A stretch of DNA of 64,000 nt, from assembly GCA_029204225.1 (NCBI GenBank), contig CM055095.1, positions 43,052,223 through 43,116,222 on the forward strand, in the 5' to 3' direction. Numbering within the stretch: position 1 is the stretch's first letter; each line of letters opens with the position of its first letter. Positions 1-13,440 of the stretch are shown here, piece after piece. Origin of the DNA: Diphasiastrum complanatum (lineage: Eukaryota; Streptophyta; Lycopodiopsida; Lycopodiales; Lycopodiaceae). The position numbers and the translations under genes are program-made. The notes under the pieces are model-generated. The model was not told the DNA's origin. It did not search any database and saw only the letters and a list, made by a program, of their open reading frames with translations.

Positions 1-126
1 TTCTTAACAAAAATTATTTTATGCACCCTATTAAAATTATGTCCTCCAAGAAAATGAGATAGTGCCATGATTGTCATCATCATTGTATCACCATGTTGAT
101 GAAACTTTGAATGGACACTTATCTCA

Positions 127-1385
127 TTATTCTTGAAGAACTTCGGATAATCCCCAATGCATGATCTCTGGAAAATTCTCCAGCGGATTTTTGCCCACCT
201 CGACGAATTGCAAAATCATTAAGAAAAATTGTTTCTTGAAATGAAAAAATGCAAAGTAAACTCCAGTATAAAATCTAACATTACGGATCTATTAGTACAA
301 GATAAGATACAAAACTTACGCATTCAGCTTTGTCTTTCTGAATTACTTCCTCTCCATCAATATTATGTCCACCTTTCGATGCCAATAAGGTTGGTGAATA
401 AATAGTTGGTTTTGGAAAACCGAGCTGACTTTGAAATCTAAGGAACTCCTTGTTAGAAGGAAGATCATTTTCTGTTTGACACATTTCCTCCACATCCATT
501 TTCAAGCAATCTTTCCCTGAATATAACTCATCATTATTTACATCGTCAACACTAGGGAGAAGATTATCAGCATCATAATCAATTATATCTGAAAATTCAT
601 GAAGCTCTTTGCACAAAATGCAAAGAGTCTTGGCCTCTGTGAAATCAAAAAGATCCGATATATCCGATAGTGTCAAAAAAGAATTATTATCTATATTATA
701 AGTAGGCAATGTGATAAGAAATTTATTAGAAAGAAAAAGGGTATTAGTGATTCTAGGGCCTATAAACGATGCCCTATTTTGTGCACGATCAAAATTTGTA
801 TAATCATCTAAACTAACGCTCATGTCAATAAAATTTTTTTTTTAATATCTACAGTCTTCGACTTTTCAGATTTTGTACTGTTGTAAGAAGCAGCTTCATA
901 ATTTAAAAGGCCAGCCTCTGAATCGTCAGAAATATTTAACAAAAGAAAAAAAAAACAAAAGTAGACTGAAACTCTACAAATGTACATTTTTTCTTGTGAA
1001 TTGGACAATCATCTACAGACTTGAAATCATTATGTAACTTGGTGAACATTCTATCAAGCTTAGCTTTATAGTTATGCTTGTCGAGTGTCACCAGGTCTTG
1101 ATAATGACTCATGTCCTTATCATGAGATTTGAACAAGGGAGTACTGAGCAGAGACTTAAATCTGAGATAAATCTCTGAAAAAGCTTCCACACCAGGACCC
1201 TCACTAATAGAAGGAAGAACAAAAAGAAAAGGAGAAAAAAGAGATTTGAAATACTCCATATTATCACTTATACCAAATTCATGAAAAAAGGATAGCAAAC
1301 TAGAATCGAAATTAGACATTTCAACAAAAAAAATACAAAAAGAAAGATTTTGAATATTGGACTCAGACGCAAAATGCAAGTTCAA
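127..1385 (-). CDS. Spliced gene of unknown function, reading frame broken at two homopolymers
   Basis: I do not recognise this protein. Reading leftward, coding sequence starts at an ATG at 1385 or the better-placed ATG at 1319. It runs as three overlapping frames (936-1385, 820-1008, 281-823), and each change of frame falls at a homopolymer: A10 at 946-955 and T/A runs at 833-843. One inserted or deleted base at each would join them, so either old indels or sequencing errors are possible. A convincing 85-nt intron lies at 235-319: minus-strand donor GTAAGT, a TACTAAT branch-like site, acceptor TTTCAAG. The phase-0 splice adds 35 codons and a TAA at 127. The protein is acidic in its centre (Asp/Glu-rich around 470-600) and shows no signal peptide or membrane segment. 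A diverged copy of part of the last large exon is at 58311-58630. Confidence 0.45.
235..319 (-). other. Predicted intron, 85 nt
   Basis: Minus strand begins GTAAGT and ends CATTTCAAG, with TACTAAT inside. Splicing keeps phase 0 and gives a short terminal exon (127-234). Homology with the second copy at 58.3 kb starts right at this exon edge, which supports the boundary. Confidence 0.5.
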
Positions 1386-1679
1386 ACAAAACTACAACGT
1401 CCTATGTGTTCGAAAGAGATATCAGAAAACCGAGTATCAGATCCGAGTGCGAGTATGAAAAATAAGAAAAATCGACAAGTAAGGTGTGCTTAAGAGCAAT
1501 ATCGGACCAGACAGCAGTATCGATTTTAGGTGCAAATGTATAAATAGATGTGGAGCAGTGGCAAGTGTGCACTTGAAATCGATATCCGGCGTAGAAATCA
1601 GAATTTTTTTGTGAAAATCAGCACCGGAAATGATAAATTTATAAAAGAAATTCGCATGTATGAATGAGATCCGAAAGAA

Positions 1680-1754
1680 CACGTGTCGTTGCCTGATTGG
1701 TCGAGAATATTTCGATGTATAGAGAATGATTGATCTGACATTTGTCACGTGTAG
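1680..1754 (-). promoter_or_regulatory. G-box/CCAAT cluster upstream of the first gene
   Basis: Two CACGTG cores (1680-1685 and 1746-1751, the first as CACGTGTC) flank a minus-strand CCAAT box (ATTGG at 1696-1700), about 300-430 bases upstream of the likely start codon. G-boxes bind bZIP/bHLH factors in plants. A regulatory role here is inferred only from spacing; no clear TATA box was found at the expected place. Confidence 0.25.
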
Positions 1755-1799
1755 AAGACACATGTCATATTCACCCGTTAGACTGGTTTGCAATAGTGA

Positions 1800-2624
1800 C
1801 GTGATAGTGTTTGAAATGCTTTATTATTATATTGCAACATCTAAAAACCTTCAAGACTCATTACTGCTGAAAATGACAAGAAGTTGGGTATAGATCGATC
1901 AACAAGTAGTGTTTTTTGTGAGAGTGAAGCCAGAAAATATAAAAAACTTTTTATGGTATGAGTTATTAAGTCAAGCACTGCCAATGCATCGGGAGTGACA
2001 GTTATGTATGCTACAAAACTGGTGGGTCATCATTCATTCAATGAGGTTTTGTTGTGCATTTATCAGTTTTTTTTGAGTCATTTTGTGCCATAAATGATTT
2101 TGTAGCATAGGGAGGATATGAAATAGCAACAAGAAGATTCAGAGCAATTGTACAACAAAAAAATATCATTGAGCCAATAAACACTCAGCTGGCTACTTTT
2201 TGCCAAAGATTTACAAACAGCTTCCTAGCTACTCATGTCTACAAAAGCACGAAGGATTGCTAGGGATTTCGGCCTCAAAAAGATCGTCGATAGAGGTGAA
2301 ACCAGAAAATTGGTCCAACACCTCCTATCCAAGGAAAAAGATGTGTTTCTTACGCCCAAGTCGTTATTTATTCAATTTAGATAAGGTCATCTGTTTCTTA
2401 ACGTGATGCTTAACATAGGCACTCGAAAGCTTTGTTCTATTGTTGATTGCTTCAGACCTTTGTTATAAGACTTGTCCTTGGATAGGCCCCTTAGGGACAC
2501 AATTAAAGAATGTAAAGCGAATTATTGTCCTTTAAACGTTGGAGGTTTCATTCTTGGAAGGAGGATCTATAAAATAGGACTCAAAATGGGCCTTCATTTC
2601 TATTGTTGACAATTGCCTTCGTTA
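1800..2624. other. No gene recognised
   Basis: Moderately AT-rich unique-looking sequence. The only open frame of note (2200-2406) has no recognisable motif and no supporting context. Confidence 0.4.
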
Positions 2625-2943
2625 CTCAGCATAAGTGCTCATTAGACTTATGTTATCACTAGACCTATGCCAACATAACTTCTCTCACGGCCTATGCTCG
2701 GCATAAGTCCTCCCTCGACCTATGCTCAGCATAAGTCCTCACTGGACCTATGCTTAGCATAGGTCCTCAACATAAGTCGAGAGAGGACCTATGCTCAACA
2801 TAGGTCCTCTCGCGACCTATGTTGAGCATAGGTCCTCTCTCTACCTATGCTCAGCATAAATCTTCCCTCGACCTATGTTGAGCATAGGTCCTCTCTCAAC
2901 TTATGTTGAGCATAGGTCCTCCTCGCATAGGTCCTCGACTATG
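2625..2943. repeat. Degenerate tandem array of short palindromes
   Basis: About ten imperfect units built on ACCTATG-CTCAR-CATAGGT or the AAGT variant. The two halves of each unit are reverse complements (for example GACCTATG...CATAGGTC), so each unit can form a small hairpin with a 4-6 nt loop. Units are spaced about 25-30 bases apart and linked by CCTC(T/C)CTCG. Confidence 0.75.
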
Positions 2944-3786
2944 TTTATCTTTCTTTTCTTTCTTTTTTTTACAATTTTTAAAATTTTTGATGTTTTTAAA
3001 TTTTTTAATATTTTTTAAAATTTTAAAATTTTAGAATCTTAGAATTTTTTAAATGTTAAAATATCAACATTAAATTACGTGTAAGCTTTTAAATTTATAT
3101 CAAAATCTTTCAAATTGCACTTTGAAAATAAAATTAAAAAAATAAGCTTTTTAAAATTTTAAACTCACCTAATTTAACAATTATTAGTCATAATAATAGA
3201 TTGCACACAATTAATATTTGTATTTTCTTGGCAATTTGAATATAAAATATTTTGTGTCACTTAGTCCAAATTTAAAATATGTGCAAAATACAACATCTTA
3301 CAAATAACTCATTAATTTTTAAATTTAAGATTCAAAATTTACATGAATTACTAGAAAATTGTAAGGGCCTGAAAAAAATGGGTCCTCCGCCATTTTCCAT
3401 TTCAAAACATTTCGTGTTCATTGCATTTGCTCGCATGGGATCATAATATTGATCAGGATTATTGCATAAACATGACTGTCATACAAAGGATCCGGTTTTT
3501 TCATAAAGAATATATGAGAGTCTCCAAAGCTGGAGATGTAAATCAATTGGAGCTGTAGGCACTTTGTGCTCAAGAGACAGGCCTGTCGTTTGATTCAAAA
3601 AATCATACGTAGGGCCTCACAAAATATGATCATTTTTTCAACTTGCTTTCCTTAGTGGCCAGATAATTTTTCTTGCTATGCTTGCCATGCAATTGCTCGC
3701 TCTTTAAATGCTTGCTCTCTTTTTTTTTGAATATTTTTGTCACATACACGAGCAATTAAGAGAATACTACCCTAAATCTTAATCAA
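2944..3786. other. AT-rich spacer
   Basis: Homopolymeric T/A tracts with TTTTAAAATTTT-type motifs near 2990-3060; nothing coding seen. Confidence 0.4.
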
Positions 3787-6480
<2,694 letters not shown>

Positions 6481-6499
6481 TGTAGTGTTTTGGATATCC

Positions 6500-6720
6500 A
6501 AATGAATTTCTCTCTCTTTCTCTCTCACAAATTACAAATCTAATTATATATTATTACCAAACTATCCTAAATAATACCAATAATCTATTACAAGACCATT
6601 CAAAACCATATTCATACTAACAATATTCAAAACCATTTTCAATCAATGCAAAATTTAAAAACACATACACATATAATACACACACACTCTCTCTATCTCT
6701 TTCTATCTTTCACACTCTCT
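6500..6720. repeat. Outlying diverged copy of the CA/CT unit
   Basis: Short CT and CA tracts separated by spacers resembling those at 4221-4366 (ACAAATCTAAT, CAATCTATTA, CAATGCAAAAT). This is an older member of the block at 3.8-5.2 kb. Confidence 0.5.
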
Positions 6721-6796
6721 ATCTCTTCTCAAAACAAACAAGCAAACACCAACCTCAAACAAACAAACAAAAAGCTAAACAAATAAAAATCAAGCA

Positions 6797-6885
6797 CAAA
6801 CCTCAAACACTGATCTTCAATCGCCCTCAAACACTGATCTTCAAGCCCTCAGGCACTGATCTTCAATCGCCCTCAATCGCTCCAA
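6797..6885. repeat. Three-copy minisatellite, about 25 bp
   Basis: CACTGATCTTCAA followed by TCGCCCTCAA(A) recurs three times with small changes. Confidence 0.6.
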
Positions 6886-6904
6886 AGATGCTTCAACCTA
6901 CAAA

Positions 6905-7290
6905 AACAAGTAGCAAATAGGAGACAATTGACTTATCCACAAAAAAAGCCGAACACAAAGCGTTATGCTCAGCCATGTAGCAATATGGTTGAGAAGAATT
7001 TTAGAAGATATTGGCATTCCACAAAGTAAGCCCACCATGATCAGGTGTGACATCCAAAGCGCTATCTAGCTAGCGAAGAATTTTGAATTTCATGCACACA
7101 AGATGGACATAAAAATTAAATATCATTTCATTAGATAGAAGTTGCTATCTAGTGAAATAGTCGTGGTGCATTGCAGGATAGAAGACCAACTAGCAACATA
7201 TTTACTAGACCTTTAACTGTTGACAAGATGCTAAAAATGGCAGTACTGGTCAAGTGTGCAGATAAACTAGGACTTAAGAGAGACTCTTGA
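6905..7290 (+). pseudogene. Copia pol 3' end (RNase H remnant)
   Basis: Conceptual translation shows the typical end of a Ty1/copia polyprotein: ETIDLSTKKAEHKALCSA, then WLRRILEDIGIPQSKP, then an RCD.QSAI motif with LAKNFEFHA, and IKYHFI with VVHC..EDQLA. At least one frame shift and several stops are present. In SAI*LAKN the stop stands where Gln is usual. The upstream pol, LTRs and target duplication are missing, so this is a truncated fragment. Its last 50 coding bases are the left arm of the hairpin at 7223-7349. Confidence 0.75.
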
Positions 7291-7349
7291 AATAGATATG
7301 TCTAGTTTATTTGAACACTTGACCAGTACTGCCATTTTTAGCATCTTGT
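7223..7349. repeat. Near-perfect 48-bp-arm hairpin
   Basis: Arm 7223-7257 is the exact reverse complement of 7315-7349 (35 of 35). The stem continues 7258-7270 with 7302-7314, with one mismatch and one possible G-U pair as RNA. The loop is about 31 nt. The left arm is the C-terminal coding end of the copia fragment, and the right arm is an inverted copy of it. A transcript would fold like a young plant miRNA/siRNA precursor; no known miRNA sequence was recognised. Confidence 0.85.
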
Positions 7350-7940
7350 TATATGTCATTTTCACTTTTACAATATGAGCTAGTTTGTGGGTAGTGAGTC
7401 AGGACACACGTCCCCCATTTTTTCATAACAAGGACTAAACTTCCATGCAACGGTACTCTCCAAAATATAGGCTATTTATAGGTACTCTACTTTCTCTTCT
7501 ATGAATAACACTTGCATGCGAGCTTCTTGGCCAAATTGGTGTGTGCTCAGCAGACAAATTCTTGCTGCCTTAAGCTGTCGAAGAGGCCATTACATCAATT
7601 TCAAGTCATGCACCTGCTTCATTCCAATTATTGCAAAATGTCAAAACTCTATTACATTGTGGGTTTTATAAATGTTTTTGGCATGATCTATTCATTGCTT
7701 ATCAATGAATGCCACAATGTCTTCAACTCTATTCTCATAGTTCCTTTCCTAGTCACAATACAACTTCAACAAAATTGCATAAGTCAAATGAATATGATTT
7801 GAAATACTAGTATACAAGGAATTATAGTTCTCGATACCCAAGATTTAAATTCAGCTCGTTGTCTAATGGTTTAAAAATGTACAATATTATGAATAGAACA
7901 ATACTTCTCCATACCATACACATATTGCAACGCGAATAAA
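7350..7940. other. No gene recognised
   Basis: A plus-strand open frame at 7512-7802 (96 codons) has no recognisable motif and is Ile/Leu/Phe-rich as expected by chance in AT-rich DNA. Confidence 0.3.
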
Positions 7941-7944
7941 ATTG

Positions 7945-8995
7945 TACTTTCTACAAGAATCTCAAAGCCTTCAAAAAATTTTGGAAAGCAATATGCCCTT
8001 GTAAAATGGCCCATGCTAAAACTCCCTGAGATTTAACGTTCAAATCTTGCCAAAAATTAACAACCAAGGTTGCAATGTCTTGTACAAATTCATTACCTCT
8101 CTCTCCAACATCAACCTTTGTTGTTTATACCGCTTATTCTTTGGAACTGAAATAGCGTCATCAACTACCACTGAGTTTGTAGGGCTCATCTATATCCTCT
8201 GTTGAATAGCTTTTGCATACACTACATTGGTGGCCTTAACTTGATCCTTTGATAATCTCACCACATCTGCTTGTAAATATTCTACTTCATTCTACAAATT
8301 ATGACATGCAACCTCCTTATTCTACAAATCTTCCTATATAGCAGCCATTTCTTCTAGAGTAGTATGTAAGTCAACTATCAGATTGGCTTGTTCATGCACA
8401 GATTTTGAATGCCATAACCAATTCTCGCATCGCATTGGAACTGGTAAATAGTTGTATGTCTTCTCATCGGCATTGGCATCACAGTCGGATGATGGCGCTA
8501 GAGGGTTCATTTGTTCGGGTGCCACTAGACACGTGACTAGGAAGCGTGATTGCTTTGGGAACTTCTCTCCAATCTATGATGGGGAGAAATACACATAGGC
8601 CAATGGGGAAGACTGTCAAATTGATCAAAAGAAATCTTGCCCTACTATTTTTACACCATGCAAAGCAGTATGGATCAATGCAAATGACTTAACAAACATG
8701 TTGTGCTCTATTTGCCTTCCAAAAATTACATGATTAATCCATTTGCAGAGATACTCTAATGTAGAGAATTTACACATTCTTAACCAATAGCCTTGATCCT
8801 TAGCTTGAGCTTCAAGAGGAAAAAATTCAGACATTACATCCATAGGAACCTCTGGCTCTAGAAATCCAAAAAGGTAGTTCCAAAACCTTGTAGTACACCT
8901 CTTCAGTTATCACCATGTGACAGCCTCGACTTGTTGTATACAAAGCTCCATCCTTACCAAAATGGTCAACGACAAGACAACAATCTTGGATTGCC
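7945..8995 (-). pseudogene. Decayed coding sequence of unknown function
   Basis: Not recognised. Read leftward, one frame is coherent from about 8990 (CLVVDHFGKDGALYTTSRG, then VITEEVYYKVLELPFW). It shifts one base near 8860 at a T-run and continues through FFPLEAQAKDQGYWLRMCKF, then MNPLAPSSDCDANADEK, and into a predicted alpha-helical stretch (EVEYLQADVVRLSKDQVK) ending near 7950. Five or more stops interrupt it. Most are TAG in helical, Gln-like positions, consistent with CAG to TAG decay. It may be the extra ORF of a retroelement because a gypsy integrase follows, but that is inference. Confidence 0.4.
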
Positions 8996-9080
8996 TTGAT
9001 TGAGACACCCTACCAATTTTGGGTTTAGATTCAATGTACCCAACTTATTCAAATTGAATCTACTCAAACTCGCATTCTAT

Positions 9081-9232
9081 CTTTCCCACACTTTCAAAAA
9101 GTGTTTATTCAAATGAAACTTAGACTAATGAACTTTGAAAAGTCTACCTCTAAGTCTAAAACAAGTTTTGGCCTCAATATGCCAAATATGGAAATATTGC
9201 AAAATGTGATGAAACTAGTTGAATCTTTCACA
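9081..9232 (-). repeat. Partial LTR-like repeat, inverted copy of 25371-25515
   Basis: Reverse complement matches 25371-25515 with modest divergence and a few small indels. Read on the minus strand it starts TGTGAAAGATTCAAC, resembling the TGTGAA start of other copia LTRs here, so it is probably the 5' part of an LTR. At both sites it abuts gypsy-derived sequence. Confidence 0.5.
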
Positions 9233-9249
9233 AAACAAATTTTCTTAAC

Positions 9250-9858
9250 TCTGTCATAGCAGATCTTCTTTCCAAATTTTTTGTGGTACATCGCAAAAGT
9301 TTCCCATACTATCCACGATACAATGGCCAAGCAGAATCCACAAATAAAATCCTATGTGGCATTCTCACCAAAACCGTCGAATCTAGCTGATCTGATTGGG
9401 AACTCAAACTCCTTGCTGCTCTCTGGGTTTATCGCACTACCCCAAAACGAGCTATAGGCTTAACCCCCTTCCAGCTCACATATGGTCAAGAAGCCATTAT
9501 GCCTGTGGAATTCCATATTCCCTCCCTTCGAGTAGCCTACAACCTTGAGCTCGATACTCCTCAGAATCTAGCAAATAGGTTATTCCATCTGGAGCAACTA
9601 TGTGAAACACGATGGATCAGCATCCATGCTCAACAAGTCCACAAACGACGACAAAAAGCATGGCATGATCGATCATTGAAACTTAGAGATTTCCAGGTGG
9701 GCGATAAGGTCCTGCTATACTAGGCCAAAGCCTTCAAAGACAAACTGAAATTTTCAGGCCAAGGACCTTACGTCATAAAAAAAAGCTTTGCCTCTGGATA
9801 TGTTCAACTCCAGACCCTTCAAGGTGATGTCCTCGACACTGTGGTCAATGCGAGTTGA
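9250..9858 (+). pseudogene. Ty3/gypsy integrase C-terminal half, decayed
   Basis: Translation reads YYPRYNGQAESTNKIL, which covers the conserved region with the third catalytic Glu (NGQAE). After a stop it continues with LLAALWVYRTTPKRAIGLTP, then FQLTYGQEAIMPVE, a basic linker (HKRRQKAWHDRS) and FQVGDKVLLY. One more stop follows, then KFSGQGPYVIKKSF and a terminal TGA at 9858. This is the classic integrase core end plus the GPY module. The N-terminal zinc finger and the first two Asp residues are missing or unrecognisable. Confidence 0.85.
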
Positions 9859-10130
9859 CTGAGAAAGTACAATGAACCCTGTTTTTATCTTGATATGTAT
9901 TAGCTGTTTTTTCTCTACTATTTATTTTTTTTTTCTTCTTCTCCATTTTTATTATTTGTATGCCATTTTGACACCATTTTTTGCTGTGATTTGTTGTTCC
10001 ACCCATCAAGATACTATCAGATCAGTCTTCTTTGAGAAAACCACAAAAGTCGTTAGTTTCAGACAAAATGTTTTCACATCATCTCAGATAGAATTCACCT
10101 GACCCCCTTCTTACAGAGAATGATTCATTT

Positions 10131-10574
10131 TTGGCCTCCGCGAATTCTGTCTCAGAGGAAAAATGTCAAAAAAATCAACAAAATGGAGTTTTCTTCATCA
10201 GATATCCATGTTCAGAATTCGCAGACAATTCGCGGGAGCTCATATTGATCCTCATGATTTCTCTATTACCTCCGCGAATTCTGATCAGATACATTTTTGC
10301 ACTATCAAACATTTTCTCTCTTTTGGCCAACACAAATCACTTACAGAAATTCGTGGGCCCTCTAAATGATGCCTCAAAATTCGCGACCATCATTACCAAA
10401 TCGTGGACACTGAGGATAAATTCTGGGTGAAGTTGCGAATTCCTGTCCAAAAAGGTCTATATATAGGTCTCCACTCTTTCTCCACGAGTTCATTTTAGAT
10501 TGCTGCTCTTGAGTTCATGCCAAATTTTTTCAAAATTTTCAAAATTCTCAGAGCAATCTAAAATCACTACTGCC
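10131..10574 (+). promoter_or_regulatory. Putative internal promoter: GCGAATTC motif cluster plus TATA box
   Basis: Between the pol stop (9858) and the next ORF, GCGAATTC or its reverse occurs six times: near 10140, 10215, 10227, 10274, 10377 and 10435, with a weaker copy at 10347. A TATA box (CTATATATAGG, 10457-10467) lies about 110 bases before the ATG at 10575. That layout suggests a separate promoter for the 3' ORF. It could instead be a decayed LTR. Confidence 0.4.
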
Positions 10575-12745
10575 ATGGCTTCCCGTGATTCCTCATCGAG
10601 CTTGCACCGCCGTAAGCCCCCTCGTCCTTATTCAGGGGATATAATCATGATCTCTCTTAAGAATTACACTGAGCAGCTCACACTGGCCAAGGATATTCTC
10701 ACCAACCTTGGTTTTGATCTAACACTTTTCCGGGACCAACAGAGCGAGAGCCTCATCCGAGCTACGACCTATTCAGATGAGTTCCAAAATTTCCGACTTA
10801 CAACCAAGACTGGCAGTTATTCTATTATCAACGTCTCTCCGGCGGATCTTCAGAGTGTTGGCTTTCCTAATCTCGGAGAGACAATCCATGGCAAGGGCAC
10901 CAGTTATGATGCCAAGTACTTCACCAAGTTTCTGACAGACGACGACAAAACCATTGTCCAAACCAACGACGGGATCGCTATCTGACTCATCACGGATCCC
11001 CATCTATGGGCCGCCTCAGAGATCATCGTCACCATGATTGCAGTACATACCACCAAGATGGATCGCATCCCACCGAGCGATCTCTTCTCTCTAACCCTCA
11101 CCATGGACGACCCCACTCAAAATTATAAGTGGGCTGAGAAGGTAGCGGAGAAGCTGTGCGGAGCCCTGAAAGCCCGCAAATCAACTACCAAATGTGGGTA
11201 TCTCCTCCACATGTTGGTCACCAAGCAATTGGGGTCTAAGGCGGCTGCTTCCATCAAGGAGCTGGATGCTGTTTATCCAAGCACAAAAAAACGAGCCACC
11301 CCCGAATCGACAGCAGAACCAATCTCACCAGCCCCACCTACTAAGAAGCAGAAAGGGAAGGCAGTCAGTACCGAAGCAAATGTCCCACAAGACATTCTAT
11401 CCAGCGACATCGGGGTAGAATATGCAGAATCCGGAGAGAGCCTTAAACCATCTCAGGTCCCAAAGGAGGTCCTAGAGCAGCAGGCGGCCTTACTTCACCA
11501 GGCCCAATGTCGAAAAGCAGCAACAGCAGCAGTAGGCAGCTCCGGAACGGCAAGCACTTCTGGCTCTAATCCTATGCGCGTGATTCCGTCCACACAGGCA
11601 ATATCCTCTCCATCACTTGCTCTCACAATCCCACCACCACCTCCACCATTTACTATCACCTCCACACCCTCATTAACTCTCAACACGAGCTTCTCTTCCA
11701 CACTTTCACGAAAGCCCTCGAATGTACAAATCTCCACCCTACTTGACTCCACAGTTAACGTAGATGATTTTGCCTTACAAGTACTAACTGCACTCCCATC
11801 AACCACTGTCACAACTAACCCAATCACCCATGTACTCTCTCCCCACCCCTCAATCCATAATCACCCCTCCCTATCTTTCCTACACCTCCGTCTAGCCCTA
11901 CTCCTAATTTTCTACCATTTAACCCCATGTCGTATCCTAACTACACACGCAACCTCCCTGACATTGGTCCTTGGGAGCAGCTACCCCTTACAGCCCAAAA
12001 AGCGATATGGTTGGTGAATGAGCTCCAATACAATATATTCGGCACCCTAGGGGGACAACACACTATGCGGCAATTTGACGATGATGCTATGGCGGGCCTT
12101 CAGAAAGAAAAAACAAGGCTAGAGGAGGAAACCAAAAAACAGCAGCTACAGATCCAAAACCTCACGAATTACAATCAACAACAGCAGCATATGCTAATCC
12201 ATCTCCAGAACCAGCTGCAACTGAAGGTATCCAACATGCAGCAAACCATCGATACCCTCAAAGCCGAGAAGGATGAGGCTGTAGCAGATTCACAAGCAGC
12301 ACGTTTCGCTATGAAGGAACAATTGGAAATGGTGGACTTCAGCGACTTCGCACCACCAGCTATCCCTGAGGGAACTGTCATTCCAGTGGTGACCTATCAA
12401 ACTCTGGCCCAAAAGCTAAAAGCCATGACGGAGCAACATGCAAAATTACAACAATCATACATTGCTTCCGTCGAGGCCCTAAACCAGCACGTAGCCACCT
12501 TGGAAGAACGCTGAAAGGCTGCTGCCCAGTCGGCACCGTCAGTTCATGCAGATCATGCCCAATTTCATGATTCGGGGCACCACTTTGATGGACCTGATGG
12601 TGGAGATGGCGCAGGATTTCAACAGCCTCCTCTTGCAACTCAAGGCTCCGCATTTCAAAGCCAACCCCTAGGGCAAGGAGCTCAAACACCAACCAATCCA
12701 TCGGGCTCTGGGGGTACCGAGATTCAGATCACTTGGTGCATCCAC
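10575..12745 (+). pseudogene. Large 3' ORF of a gypsy-type element, interrupted
   Basis: From ATG 10575 the frame gives an N-terminal globular part (SYSIINVSPADLQSVGFPNL region), a TGA at 10984 read through in the same frame, and a Ser/Pro/Thr-rich linker with six consecutive Pro near 11630. A frame change at about 11840-11900 follows. Then comes MSYPNYTRNLPDIGPW and a strong predicted coiled coil (about 12095-12290: EKTRLEEETKKQQLQIQ, heptad spacing, Gln-rich). After a TGA at 12512 the frame stays low-complexity (Gly/Asp/Gln) to about 12745. Position after an integrase is typical of the extra 3' ORFs of plant gypsy lineages. A similar helical ORF precedes the LTR at 23657. No transmembrane segment is visible, so an envelope role is not supported. 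Confidence 0.55.
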
Positions 12746-13440
12746 ATTGTATAGAACATATAGAATAGGGTGCAAATTTTGCATTTGCATTTCACCTTAT
12801 TATAAAGGGGTAGCAAGCTCGTAATAACCCTCAAATATTGAGAGTTTTGTGTCCTGCATTGATTTTAAATTTCCCTTTACTCCCTTTTTAATACTTTGTT
12901 CCAAAAATAACACAATAACACACAATTTGTGTTCTGCCATGAGGGTGGCTAGGTGGTGCCACACCAATGTAGTGATGTAACTTGAACTGATCGACTCAAT
13001 ATTATCAAAAATGTACAATGTGGGACTCTCCCAAGCAAATGAATGAACGACCATGAAGTTCGATTCGTCAACCCCACCGCAAATCGCTTCATTTCCTTTG
13101 GAGGTCTTCATTTATAAAAATATCTCCAGGAAGTGTCGGCCCTGCTCCTCGCATAACTCTGTCTCTGATTTAGTTTTTCTTTTATTTTTCCAACATATTG
13201 GGTTTAAATGAGGGTGGTATATTAGTCTACAGCTTCGATAATATGCTTTTGCTGCTGCTTCTAGACGGTCGAATCCAATCATAAGAAAAAATTTTGTTAA
13301 TAGATGGGGATAGGCACTTTATTGTCTCTTTGTCATACTGCACATCCGCTGGCAGATCATTGTTCAAAGAAATCAAAAATTTTACAATGTGCAAAGTTGT
13401 CGTTTCCTTGACAATTGTCGCCACACCATCTTCAATGTAT
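12746..13440. other. No gene recognised
   Basis: Contains a minus open frame (12800-13111) without motifs. TGTGGGACTCTCCCA near 13018 resembles leader sequences of plant LTRs, but no LTR boundary was found. Confidence 0.3.

Noticed and set aside
127-240. Alternative minus frame at the left edge (CIGDYPKFFKNNEISVHSKF)
   Set aside because: It is open to the window edge, but the spliced frame joins in phase with canonical splice signals; kept as the less likely reading.
7223-7349. Assignment to a known conserved plant miRNA family
   Set aside because: Neither arm resembles any conserved miRNA I know; kept only as a candidate hairpin.
10575-12745. Envelope gene interpretation of the gypsy 3' ORF
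   Set aside because: No signal peptide, membrane segment or cleavage site visible; the coiled coil alone is not enough.
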